Assembly: GCA_003135055.1 (NCBI GenBank)
Contig: PLDF01000195.1
Span: 31,608 to 72,515, forward strand
DNA length: 40,908 nt
Source: Bryobacterales bacterium
GTDB lineage: Bacteria > Acidobacteriota > Terriglobia > Bryobacterales > Bryobacteraceae
Direction: 5' to 3'
Position 1 is the stretch's first letter. Every line of letters begins with the position of its first letter. A program made the translations under genes and the position numbers. Shown here one piece after another: positions 26,553-33,655 of the stretch. The notes under the pieces are model-generated. The model was not told the origin of the DNA and searched no databases. It was given only the letters and a program-made list of their open reading frames with translations.

Positions 26553-27238
26553 TTCGCTCTCCCGTCGCCTCCGCGCTGCTGCACTTCGCGCACCGCCGCA
26601 ACAATGTTCGGATAAGCGCCGCAACGGCAGATGTTCCCGGCCATCCGCTCGCGGACCTCCGGATCGCTCAGCTCCGCGTGGGAATCCGACGGACTCACTG
26701 CGCTCGGCATGCCTTTGCGCCATTCGTCGAGCATCGCCACCGCGGAGCAGATCTGACCCGATGTGCAAAATCCACACTGGAGACCGTCGTGCTCGATGAA
26801 AGCCGCCTGCATGGGATGGAGTTCGCCGGCAACGGCCATCCCCTCGATGGTGGTGACCCGACTTCCGTCCTGCGTGACCGCCAGCGTGAGACAGGAGTTG
26901 ACGCGAGCGCCGTCGATCAGCACCGTGCAAGCTCCGCATTGACCGTGGTCGCACCCTTTTTTTGTGCCAGTCAGATGAAGCCGTTCGCGCAGCAGATCGA
27001 GAAGAGTTACGCGCGGATCAAGGTCGAGATCGTGCGGCTGGCCGTTGATCGTGAGAGAGTAATGAAGCGTGCCGGGAGGACCGGTGGCGGCGGCGCCTGC
27101 CTTGGGTGTGGAAAGAGTCACAACCGCAGCCGCTGTTACCCCGACAAATTCGCGGCGCGTAACGTCAGCGGTAGGTTTGATAGGAATCCAAGAGATGCTG
27201 GATATCCCAGCAATAGTTGGACCACGGTGACTCCACAC
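26549..27238 (-). CDS. Tat-exported 2Fe-2S subunit of a PaoA/xanthine dehydrogenase-type oxidoreductase
   Basis: The small iron-sulfur subunit of a molybdenum hydroxylase. A Tat motif [17 protein letters not shown] near the N-terminus indicates export of the folded complex to the periplasm, as in PaoABC. The plant-type ferredoxin part has [20 protein letters not shown] and the second 2Fe-2S domain has [12 protein letters not shown] and [11 protein letters not shown], supplying all eight Cys. The start is uncertain: the GTG at 27238 is taken here, while a TTG at 27310 is also in frame, and coding-like sequence is convincing only from about the Tat motif on. It is the first gene of the operon and the only one with an unbroken frame. 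Confidence 0.85.
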   Translation of the reverse strand: MWSHRGPTIAGISSISWIPIKPTADVTRREFVGVTAAAVVTLSTPKAGAAATGPPGTLHYSLTINGQPHDLDLDPRVTLLDLLRERLHLTGTKKGCDHGQCGACTVLIDGARVNSCLTLAVTQDGSRVTTIEGMAVAGELHPMQAAFIEHDGLQCGFCTSGQICSAVAMLDEWRKGMPSAVSPSDSHAELSDPEVRERMAGNICRCGAYPNIVAAVREVQQRGGDGRAK

Positions 27239-27400
27239 ACGGATCTGGCGGCTTCCCGTGATTAGGCGAACTGGGCGGAAGTCCGACGACAGCTTCGCCG
27301 GCGAGGGCAAGAGCCGCAGGCGGAGGACGGGACGGACCTACCCGGTCCCTACGGCGCCCGAACCCATGGTACCTTGCAGACCTTCTGAGCGCACTCAAGA

Positions 27401-27480
27401 AAAGCGACTGGATCCGGTTAGCTCATCGGCTGCCTTGGGAGCGGGCTGTAATTCGTCTCCGAGTAATCGGGCGCGCCGAT
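27401..27480 (-). pseudogene. relic of a CHAT-domain gene
   Basis: These 80 bases closely resemble 28804-28887, inside the CHAT gene, in the same orientation: both contain gcgggctgtaat followed by gtc/gttcccgag-type sequence and atcgg/gcgc. The relic reads IGAPDYSETNYSPL and, after a one-base shift, KAADELTGSSRFS. The intact CHAT gene has IGAPDYSGTDYSPLPKAADE. The rest of the copy is gone. It is evidence for a former second CHAT gene, or a local duplication, about 1.4 kb from the surviving one. Confidence 0.75.
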
Positions 27481-27514
27481 TTGGGATCTCGCGATTCGGC
27501 GGTAAAATCGTGTC

Positions 27515-27739
27515 ATGGCGGAACTTAGAGCGCTAACTCAGGAGCAGCTAGCTCGGGCGGAGCAGCGCCTTCGCCACCCTGCGCCCGGTAGCCGCATTGA
27601 GGCCGCGCGCGAGTACGGCATCGACATGACGCTGCTGATTGAGCAATTGCGGCTCACGCCGGCCGAGCGGGCCCGCAAGCTGGAAAGCGCATCCACGGCA
27701 ATGGAGCGCGTCCGCGGCGTTGCGCGCAGGCGCTCCTGA
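27515..27739 (+). CDS. small helical partner of a nucleotidyltransferase (putative antitoxin)
   Basis: A 74-aa basic, helical protein without signal peptide. The segment PGSRIEAAREYGIDMTLLIE QLRLTPAERARKLES is typical of small proteins encoded directly before AbiEii-like nucleotidyltransferases. Its stop overlaps the next start (tgatg, one shared base), so the two products are translationally coupled. By context it may be the neutralising or accessory member of a toxin-antitoxin-like pair. The family role is not established to my knowledge, and the antitoxin label is inference. Confidence 0.72.
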   Translation: MAELRALTQEQLARAEQRLRHPAPGSRIEAAREYGIDMTLLIEQLRLTPAERARKLESASTAMERVRGVARRRS

Positions 27740-28215
27740 TGCAGTTCGAAAGCGGGGTGAAGTTACTGTGCGATGCCGGCGTGGATTTCATCGTTATCGG
27801 CGGCGTCGCCGCTACATTCCATGGCAGTGTCCGAGTCACGTATGACTTGGACATCTATTACTCCCGGGTCTCTTCGAATGTGAAACGTCTTGTCGCGGCG
27901 CTTGCGCCGTTCCATCCGAGGCCCAGAGGGTTTGCGGAAGACCTGCCTTTTATATGGGACGAAGCGACGGTGCGTAACAGCGCCATCTTGACTCTATGGA
28001 CCGATCTTGGCGCGATCGACCTTTTGGCCGGAGTCTCGGGTATAGGTTCGTACGGCGAGGCGAAGGCGCACTCTCTTGTTGTGAACGCTTTTGGCCGTCA
28101 AGTAAGCACGCTGGATCTCCCGAGCTTGATCGGGGCTACCCGCGCCACCGGCCGTGAGATAGATCTAGCAGCGCTCCCCGAGTTGGAAAGCCTGCTGGAA
28201 GCGGGTGAAATGTAA
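27739..28215 (+). CDS. AbiEii/MNT-type nucleotidyltransferase domain protein
   Basis: A 158-aa protein of the polymerase-beta-like nucleotidyltransferase superfamily. The signature is G21-G22-V-A and T34-x-D36-L-D38 in IGGVAATFHGSVRVTYDLDI, the metal-binding acidic pair. LTLWTDLGAIDLLAGVSGIG may supply the third acidic residue. The C-terminal LDLPSLIGATRATGREIDLA is typical of this small family. Such enzymes transfer nucleotides to tRNA or proteins in some toxin systems and are of unknown activity in others. It is preceded by its small partner and convergent with the CHAT gene. The pair sits between a CHAT relic and the intact CHAT gene. Confidence 0.88.
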   Translation: MQFESGVKLLCDAGVDFIVIGGVAATFHGSVRVTYDLDIYYSRVSSNVKRLVAALAPFHPRPRGFAEDLPFIWDEATVRNSAILTLWTDLGAIDLLAGVSGIGSYGEAKAHSLVVNAFGRQVSTLDLPSLIGATRATGREIDLAALPELESLLEAGEM

Positions 28216-28287
28216 GCTCGCCTGACAACTGGCGGCAAATCGATGGCAATCAGCCGTGGCCGGCAAACTCGCGCAAGCATCCCCCCG

Positions 28288-30744
28288 CTACCGCGCCGCC
28301 GAACCCACGTACGCTTGAAACGGCGCCCAGTAAAACGGCTTCCGGTAACGTACATCGCCCTTCAATAACGCCAGCTTGGCGCTTCGCAGCGCGCTCACAG
28401 GGTCCTGTCCGGAGGCGAGGCCGGCATAGAAGCGCTCCATCAGCGCTTCGGTGGACGTATCGCTCACGTCCCAAAGCCCGGCGACTACATCGCGCGCGCC
28501 GGCTTGCAGAAAAGCCCACGCGAAGCCGATCAGACCTTCACCGCCATAAGTGCGCACGCCCGCGCTTCGGCAGGAGGAAATCGTTACCAGATCGGCGCGT
28601 ATGGGAATGTCGATGACGTCGCGCGCGTACAGTTTGTACTGGCCGTTCCGGCGCGAAAGAACGATCGCCGATTCCAGCGGCCGTTCGGCGTTGGCATCGG
28701 CGTGCGCGGCGAAGTGGATCAACGAAAAATCGGCGGGGCCGGCCTGGCCGTATGCGGCTGGAGACGCCTGGGCGCCCATGTAAACCTTCTGCGTGGCGCC
28801 CGTGAAATGCGACTCGATGCCGCGCAGCTCGTCGGCCGCCTTGGGAAGCGGGCTGTAATCCGTTCCCGAGTAGTCGGGCGCTCCGATCAGCAGCAGCGAG
28901 GGGACGCGCCGGGCAACGGCAGCAGGCTTGTATGCGGCGATGGCGATGGAAGGCGCAATGGCGATTTCCACGTCTTCAATCCAGTAATGCGGCGCGGGCG
29001 TGGGGTTGATCATGGTCTCGAGGTTGAGGCGGTGCAGAGGGCCGTCCGGAATCACGATCAAGCGGCTATCCTTTGGTATCCCAGAGGCGATTTCGGCCAA
29101 CAGCTTGTTCCAAAGAGCCGCGCCGGATGGGTCGTTAGCGGCGATGGGGTCGGTGAGGGAGTGTTCCACAACCTCGCGATAACGGGTGACCAGCGCTTCG
29201 ATCTCGCCGGCGGGCGGAAGGGTGAACCGGCGGACGCCGTTGGCGGAGATCAGCCACGCGAACGATCGGCCGGGGGCAAACCAGAATGAGAGCAGACACG
29301 AGTTTGCCGATCGGGCGAGCCGCTTCAGCGCAGCGAGGTTGAGGAATTGCTCCGGCTTCAGATTGCGGCCCATCCGCTCGGCCAGCACGCGCGCCCGGCT
29401 TGACTCGACTACGCGCAGCGCGCCGGCGTCGTCGTTCTGCTGGACCAGGGCATCCACATAATCCCAATAGAAGGGAATCAGCCGCGAAAGAAGCGTGATT
29501 CTGTAGGGAGAGGTGAGATCGGATCTTGTGCCCTCGATGATATTCAGCGCGGCTTCAAACTCCCGATCGGCTTGCGCGAATTGGCTCCTGGCAGCGTCAA
29601 TCTCTCCTAACAAGTCATAGACTGTCCAACGAATATCCGTCTGATCCCGATTGGTTCTCAGTAACTCATCGCAGATATGAGCCGCATCGTCGAGGCGGCC
29701 GCGCTCAAACTCGATCAAAGCCCGGTTCCTTTCAATATAAGGGACCATGTCGCGCGCATCGATCTGGCTGGCAAGGCCGGAGGCGCGCCGATTCCATTCC
29801 TCCGCGGCATCCAACTGTTTGGTTTTGAGATAGGTCAAAGACAGATTCTCGGCGAACCGGGCTGCATTTCGTTTGCTATCCGGATCAAGGGAGTTTTCAA
29901 ATGCGCGTTTGTAACTGGCTATGGCCTTGGGGAACTGGTCCTGACGGTCATACAACACCCCAAGCTCGCCTAAAGCGGTGGTCAAGTTGGAGCGGGCGCC
30001 GATGGCTTCAAATATCTCCGCGGCCTTCCCCTGGTGCTCGAGCGCCAGCTCAAACTCGCCCAGATACGCATAGACGGAGCCAAGATTGCCATGCGCGAAT
30101 GCGGCCACTCTTCGGGCGCCGGCCTTACCGGCCGCAGTGAGCGCACGCAGTCCAAGATCGAGAGACTCTTCGTAGCGCTGCTTAACCTTGCACGAATAGG
30201 ACAGATTGTTGAGCGCATTAGCCTGCCAATAAGGATTTCCCAGACGATCGGCAATTGCAAGAGCGGCGCGAAAGGAGGGCTCACCGGCATCTCTTTCCTT
30301 GAAAGTGAGAATGCCTTCGCTGAGCCTTATGCGGATTTCGAGCTCCGGGTCGGTAACAGCCGTACCGGCTTTACGCAGAATCTCCGCCGCCTCGGTCTTG
30401 GACCGCAGGGGCGCAAGGTCGATCAGACGCCGGACCTCCAATTGTCTAAGGGCGGGAAGAGGCGGAACCGGATGGCCGAGGAGCTTCTCTAAATCCTTGT
30501 TCTTCGATTCGGCGGCAAGAGCTTCGGCCTCAAGGAGCCGGAATTTCCAAAACCAAGGGGAGTCCGGATTATTCCTCCAACGGTCGGCGTTGCTCGAAGC
30601 GTAGGCCGCCGCTTCGTCGAGGTTACCGCCGACGAATGACGACTGAGCTCGACGGTAGGCTGCGCCGGGCGATCCGAACCGCGAGCACGATGCGATTGAG
30701 ACTGCGATGAGAAGCGCAGCAGAGCTAACACCAATACTGTTCAC
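28288..30744 (-). CDS. TPR-CHAT (caspase-like) lipoprotein
   Basis: An 818-aa protein from the GTG at 30744. Residues 1-20 are a lipoprotein signal (VSIASC, lipidated Cys20), so it should sit on the outer face of a membrane. TPR repeats cover about residues 130-430 (GNPYWQANALNNLSYSCKVK, RRVAAFAHGNLGSVYAYLGE, GARSNLTTALGELGVLYDRQ). The C-terminal third is a CHAT domain with H681 (IHFAAHADANAE) and C725 (VTISSCRSAG), the caspase-type dyad, then GEGLIGFAWAFLQAGARDVV AGLWDVSD. CHAT proteins are proteases in type III CRISPR and gasdermin systems, but most TPR-CHAT proteins are uncharacterised. It is last in the sigma/anti-sigma cluster, after an intergenic region with two perfect hairpins. Confidence 0.93.
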   Translation of the reverse strand: MNSIGVSSAALLIAVSIASCSRFGSPGAAYRRAQSSFVGGNLDEAAAYASSNADRWRNNPDSPWFWKFRLLEAEALAAESKNKDLEKLLGHPVPPLPALRQLEVRRLIDLAPLRSKTEAAEILRKAGTAVTDPELEIRIRLSEGILTFKERDAGEPSFRAALAIADRLGNPYWQANALNNLSYSCKVKQRYEESLDLGLRALTAAGKAGARRVAAFAHGNLGSVYAYLGEFELALEHQGKAAEIFEAIGARSNLTTALGELGVLYDRQDQFPKAIASYKRAFENSLDPDSKRNAARFAENLSLTYLKTKQLDAAEEWNRRASGLASQIDARDMVPYIERNRALIEFERGRLDDAAHICDELLRTNRDQTDIRWTVYDLLGEIDAARSQFAQADREFEAALNIIEGTRSDLTSPYRITLLSRLIPFYWDYVDALVQQNDDAGALRVVESSRARVLAERMGRNLKPEQFLNLAALKRLARSANSCLLSFWFAPGRSFAWLISANGVRRFTLPPAGEIEALVTRYREVVEHSLTDPIAANDPSGAALWNKLLAEIASGIPKDSRLIVIPDGPLHRLNLETMINPTPAPHYWIEDVEIAIAPSIAIAAYKPAAVARRVPSLLLIGAPDYSGTDYSPLPKAADELRGIESHFTGATQKVYMGAQASPAAYGQAGPADFSLIHFAAHADANAERPLESAIVLSRRNGQYKLYARDVIDIPIRADLVTISSCRSAGVRTYGGEGLIGFAWAFLQAGARDVVAGLWDVSDTSTEALMERFYAGLASGQDPVSALRSAKLALLKGDVRYRKPFYWAPFQAYVGSAAR

Positions 30745-30777
30745 TCACTTAACCCCCGTCTCGGCTCAAGTCGAAGC

Positions 30778-30818
30778 GCGTTCACACGAGTGTGAACGCT
30801 GCACGCATGAGTGCGTGC
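30778..30818. promoter_or_regulatory. two consecutive perfect inverted repeats upstream of the CHAT gene
   Basis: GCGTTCACAC-GA-GTGTGAACGC at 30778-30799 is a 10-bp perfect palindrome arm with a 2-base centre. It is followed at 30801-30818 by GCACGCA-TGAG-TGCGTGC. They lie 34 bases before the CHAT start (minus strand) and downstream of the 275-aa gene. They could be an operator pair, an attenuator or mRNA processing hairpin, or a REP-like element. No T-run follows. Confidence 0.6.
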
Positions 30819-30881
30819 GCCACGATTTGATTCGCCTGCGCTAACGGAACAGTATGCGGGCCGACCAGCATATCTCACCAG

Positions 30882-31709
30882 TTAGCTGCTGCCGAGCTGC
30901 CCGTTTGTCTGGCCGCAGCCCATCGTCCCGGGACCGCCCGCGCTGGAACCCATGGCCAGCCGCACCAGCGTCACCTGCCGCGTGTTACCCCTCAGCACAA
31001 CCTCGCCGAGCATAATTCGTCCGAAGCCTTTCCATCTGATGGCATACCCTTCCACCGACATGCTCTGCTTCTCTTCTTCGGGCCCCTCCAGCTTGATCTC
31101 GCGCACCAGCGAGTACGTGTAGATGCCGTAAGGAGAGGCGAGATGTTCCGTGTCCGCCGGAGTGCCGAACCGCCATGCCTGATCGCGGCGGTAATCCGCC
31201 GTCCGGCTCTTATAGAACGCGGCAAGCTGCGCCTTCGAACCGGATGAGTGGAGCGGCTCTTCATCCAGCACCAGCTTCACTTTCACGCGGCCCAGGCGCA
31301 TTCCTTCGATCTCGTTACCCCTGGTCGAGACGGTTGGCTCGGCCTGGCCCTTCTGCAGGGTGGATAGCATGTGGAACTTGACGAAATCGACATGCAGCTT
31401 CTCTACCACGCGGATGGATTCAACCTCCGCGCCCACCTCCGTCTCAAAACGGTCCTCGAACTCCCTGCCTTCGGCCGACGAATCGACGCGGTGGACCGAC
31501 AGCAGGGTCCTATGCCGCGGGTGATCCACAACATAGGAGTAATCGGCGGCGTGGGCTGTCGCTAAGCCTCCCGTCACCGGCAGAACGCTCGCGCCCAGGG
31601 CGGGGATGCGATGATTCAGGTTCTCCACATCGTCCAGGCGGTGGAATTGGGCCGAAGCCCCGACGGTATATCCGGAATACAGGTATCGTTGTTCGGGCTC
31701 GAGGCTCAT
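30882..31709 (-). CDS. hypothetical protein, 275 aa, in the sigma/anti-sigma/CHAT cluster
   Basis: I do not recognise the family. There is no signal peptide or clear membrane segment, and predicted character is beta-rich with many charged strands (HPRHRTLLSVHRVDSSAEGR, VSTRGNEIEGMRLGRVKVKL, SMSVEGYAIRWKGFGRIMLG EVVLRG). The last 20 residues are Gly/Ser/Thr-rich with one Cys. It starts with the ATG at 31709, 6 bases after the anti-sigma stop, so the two are cotranscribed. It lies between an anti-sigma factor and a CHAT lipoprotein and could be the substrate, regulator or anchor of the latter; that is inference from position alone. Confidence 0.7.
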   Translation of the reverse strand: MSLEPEQRYLYSGYTVGASAQFHRLDDVENLNHRIPALGASVLPVTGGLATAHAADYSYVVDHPRHRTLLSVHRVDSSAEGREFEDRFETEVGAEVESIRVVEKLHVDFVKFHMLSTLQKGQAEPTVSTRGNEIEGMRLGRVKVKLVLDEEPLHSSGSKAQLAAFYKSRTADYRRDQAWRFGTPADTEHLASPYGIYTYSLVREIKLEGPEEEKQSMSVEGYAIRWKGFGRIMLGEVVLRGNTRQVTLVRLAMGSSAGGPGTMGCGQTNGQLGSS

Positions 31710-31715
31710 GAACTC

Positions 31716-32411
31716 CTAGTCTCCTTTGGGCACTGCTTCATATCCGGTTGTTATTTCAAACTGGCCGCGGCCCAGCTCAAGCCCGGGCTTTCCACCTTGA
31801 TCGGTACGGACAATCAAGGTGTAGCGGCCGGCATTGAGCGTGCCAGGGAAGTATGCATCCAACAGCCGATTGAGTCCAGGGCTGTCCACGAATCCACTGC
31901 GCACCATTCGTCCGTTAGCGCCGATCACCTGTAACGCGACGCGCGCGCTATCGGTGGGAGCGGACAGCAGCATCTGAAAATGCAGCGGCATCACCTCGGA
32001 CTGCCGCGGCAGAGACGAGCGCGTTTCCCCATCGAAAATCAACGGCAAGGCCACGGATAGAGGGCTGCGGAGGGTTGGAATGACGACGGCGTTCTGGTAA
32101 CAGACGATCGCCGCCAGCGCCAGGGCCGCAAAAGTGGGAACCGCAACCGGCAGCCTCAGCCAGCCGACCCAGTCGCGCCTTAACCGGTCCCGCCATAGCA
32201 TGGCTTTCTTGAGCGCCGGCGAAGTCCTTAGATCCCGCTCGCGATACAGGGCCTTCGCGTTCTCTATGAACACGGAGGCGGTTTGCACATCCTCGCCGCA
32301 CACCCGGCACGAGAAAAAGTGCTCCTCGAACTCGTCCCTTTCCTCGGGGGGCATCTCGCCGAGGAGGTATCGTTCCGCGGCGTACGTTTCGGATGCTAGT
32401 ATGTGGTCCAT
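31716..32411 (-). CDS. membrane anti-sigma factor-like protein with HxxxCxxC head
   Basis: A 231-aa protein. The N-terminal ~45 residues carry H31-x3-C35-x2-C38 (HFFSCRVC), the zf-HC2 anti-sigma pattern, after ASETYAAERYLLGEMPPEER. A membrane helix covers about residues 87-106 (LPVAVPTFAALALAAIVCYQ). The periplasmic part is beta-rich (MLLSAPTDSARVALQVIGAN, AGRYTLIVRTDQGGKPG) and may sense or bind something. It follows the ECF sigma gene on the same strand (69-base gap) and precedes the 275-aa gene. It should hold the sigma factor at the membrane until a signal releases it. Confidence 0.85.
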   Translation of the reverse strand: MDHILASETYAAERYLLGEMPPEERDEFEEHFFSCRVCGEDVQTASVFIENAKALYRERDLRTSPALKKAMLWRDRLRRDWVGWLRLPVAVPTFAALALAAIVCYQNAVVIPTLRSPLSVALPLIFDGETRSSLPRQSEVMPLHFQMLLSAPTDSARVALQVIGANGRMVRSGFVDSPGLNRLLDAYFPGTLNAGRYTLIVRTDQGGKPGLELGRGQFEITTGYEAVPKGD

Positions 32412-32480
32412 GAGAATCTCTGTCAGTTAGTGCCGCGGCGGCGCGTTTCGTTCCAAATTAATAACATTCCTTCCGCGGCC

Positions 32481-33101
32481 CTATTCCATTGTGATTTTCA
32501 GCACCATAGCGTTGCAGAGAAAAAACAGCGCCACTGTGCGCTGAAACGTCCGCTGCCGGCGGGTATACGCCATTTGGAATTTCGATTTGGCCCGATGCAG
32601 CAGGACTCTCAAATAGTCGGGGTCTACTTGAAATTGCTCCGAGATTTCGTGCCGGTCCGCTTCTTCGAAGAAAACCAGTCGCAGAATTTCGCGTTCTTTC
32701 GGCAATAATTCATCGAGAACGGCCGCCACCATCTGCTTCCGCTCTTCGGTAATCAGCTTACTCTCAGCGCCGGCAGCCTTGTCCACCGGCTCGGGCGTGT
32801 CCTCATCCACCAGGACGTGGCGCGATTGCTTATGGGTGAGCTCGAGGAAGACGTTGTTGGAGACCGCGTTAACGAATGCCCCAAAGCGCTCGGGCTGCGA
32901 AACGCCGGAGCCCTGCCGCAAGCTCTTGAGCACCCGGAGCAGCGTCTCCTGGCAGACATCCTCCGCCATTTCCACGGAAACTTTGCGGGCGCGCATTTTG
33001 GTGAGAATGAATTTCTCGAAATAGGCGCTAAAGTGCGATTCCGTGGCAGGATCGCCATCCGCCAGCTTGCGCACATATTCGGCATCGAAAAGATGGAACT
33101 C
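32481..33101 (-). CDS. ECF-type RNA polymerase sigma factor with hydrophobic C-terminal tail
   Basis: A sigma-70-family ECF regulator of about 206 aa. Region 2 is YFEKFILTKMRARKVSVEMA EDVCQETLLRVL, and region 4 is LDELLPKEREILRLVFFEEA DRHEISEQF with the recognition helix DYLRVLLHRAKSKF. The start is ambiguous. The GTG at 33101 (MEFHLFDAEYVRKLADGD) fits homologs; the ATG at 33128 adds nine residues but lies only 2-5 bases from a TATAAT at 33131-33136 and could not be transcribed from it. The last 20 residues include TVALFFLCNAMVL, unusual for a soluble sigma factor. It heads the cluster with anti-sigma, unknown and CHAT genes. Confidence 0.9.
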   Translation of the reverse strand, partial: EFHLFDAEYVRKLADGDPATESHFSAYFEKFILTKMRARKVSVEMAEDVCQETLLRVLKSLRQGSGVSQPERFGAFVNAVSNNVFLELTHKQSRHVLVDEDTPEPVDKAAGAESKLITEERKQMVAAVLDELLPKEREILRLVFFEEADRHEISEQFQVDPDYLRVLLHRAKSKFQMAYTRRQRTFQRTVALFFLCNAMVLKITME

Positions 33102-33130
33102 CACGCTTACGCCACCCGCTTGTCCCATCC

Positions 33131-33136
33131 ATTATA
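33131..33136 (-). promoter_or_regulatory. possible -10 box for the ECF sigma gene
   Basis: The minus strand reads TATAAT here, 30 bases before the GTG at 33101. The -35 region at 17-18 bases spacing (gtctgt/cgtctg) is poor, so this may be a weak housekeeping promoter or an ECF promoter with a different -35. The call is based on a single hexamer. Confidence 0.3.
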
Positions 33137-33178
33137 TAGAGGGGCCGGGTAAAACAGACGAGGCGCAATGCGTTTTCT

Positions 33179-33655
33179 TTATCTGCCCGCGGCGGAAGCC
33201 GGGCGCAAGCCGTCTTGCCAAGACCGGCTCACGAGCGCGGCCGTCCCGGCGTAGGGCATGAGGCGGCACGGGTACTGCGGGGGGGCGGGAAGGAGGAGCC
33301 GATGCGTCGCGGGCATGGAGGAGCAACCCATCGAGGAGGATTGGATGCCCCGTGTCCGGAACTCGTGCTTCGTGAGTCTGGCGACGCTCAGAGGCCCCGA
33401 GCACTGCACGATCTCCGCGTTCACGATCAGTTGAAGCGGAATTGCGCCATTCAACAGAACCGGCCAAGCGATGTACATGCGGACCTTGTCCCCCACACAG
33501 GCCGGCCCCTTGGCCAGAAATGCCACTTCGCGGCGGCTCATCCATACGGTCTCGCCGGCGCCTGTCCCTTCAGCGGCAGGCGTCGTAATCACGTAGCGAA
33601 GCCCATAGCTCATGGGGAAGCGCCTCGAAATATTCCGGCCTGTTTCATCGTTCAT
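33179..33655 (-). CDS. PilZ-like domain protein
   Basis: A 158-aa protein from the ATG at 33655, preceded by ggagg at a good distance. ISRRFPMSYGLRYVIT starts with the Arg-rich head typical of PilZ proteins. TVWMSRREVAFLAKGPACVG is the second strand-loop, where a canonical PilZ has DxSxxG. VRMYIAWPVLLNGAIPLQLI, VNAEIVQCSGPLSVARLTKH and EFRTRG complete the barrel. The DxSxxG c-di-GMP signature is replaced by WMSRREVAF, so nucleotide binding is uncertain. The last ~50 residues are Pro/Ser-rich, possibly disordered. It is the next gene upstream of the sigma cluster on the same strand but has its own ribosome site. Confidence 0.75.
   Translation of the reverse strand: MNDETGRNISRRFPMSYGLRYVITTPAAEGTGAGETVWMSRREVAFLAKGPACVGDKVRMYIAWPVLLNGAIPLQLIVNAEIVQCSGPLSVARLTKHEFRTRGIQSSSMGCSSMPATHRLLLPAPPQYPCRLMPYAGTAALVSRSWQDGLRPASAAGR

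Noticed and set aside
28288..30744. CHAT gene as part of a CRISPR type III or gasdermin locus
   Set aside because: No cas genes, repeats or gasdermin-like gene are present near it.
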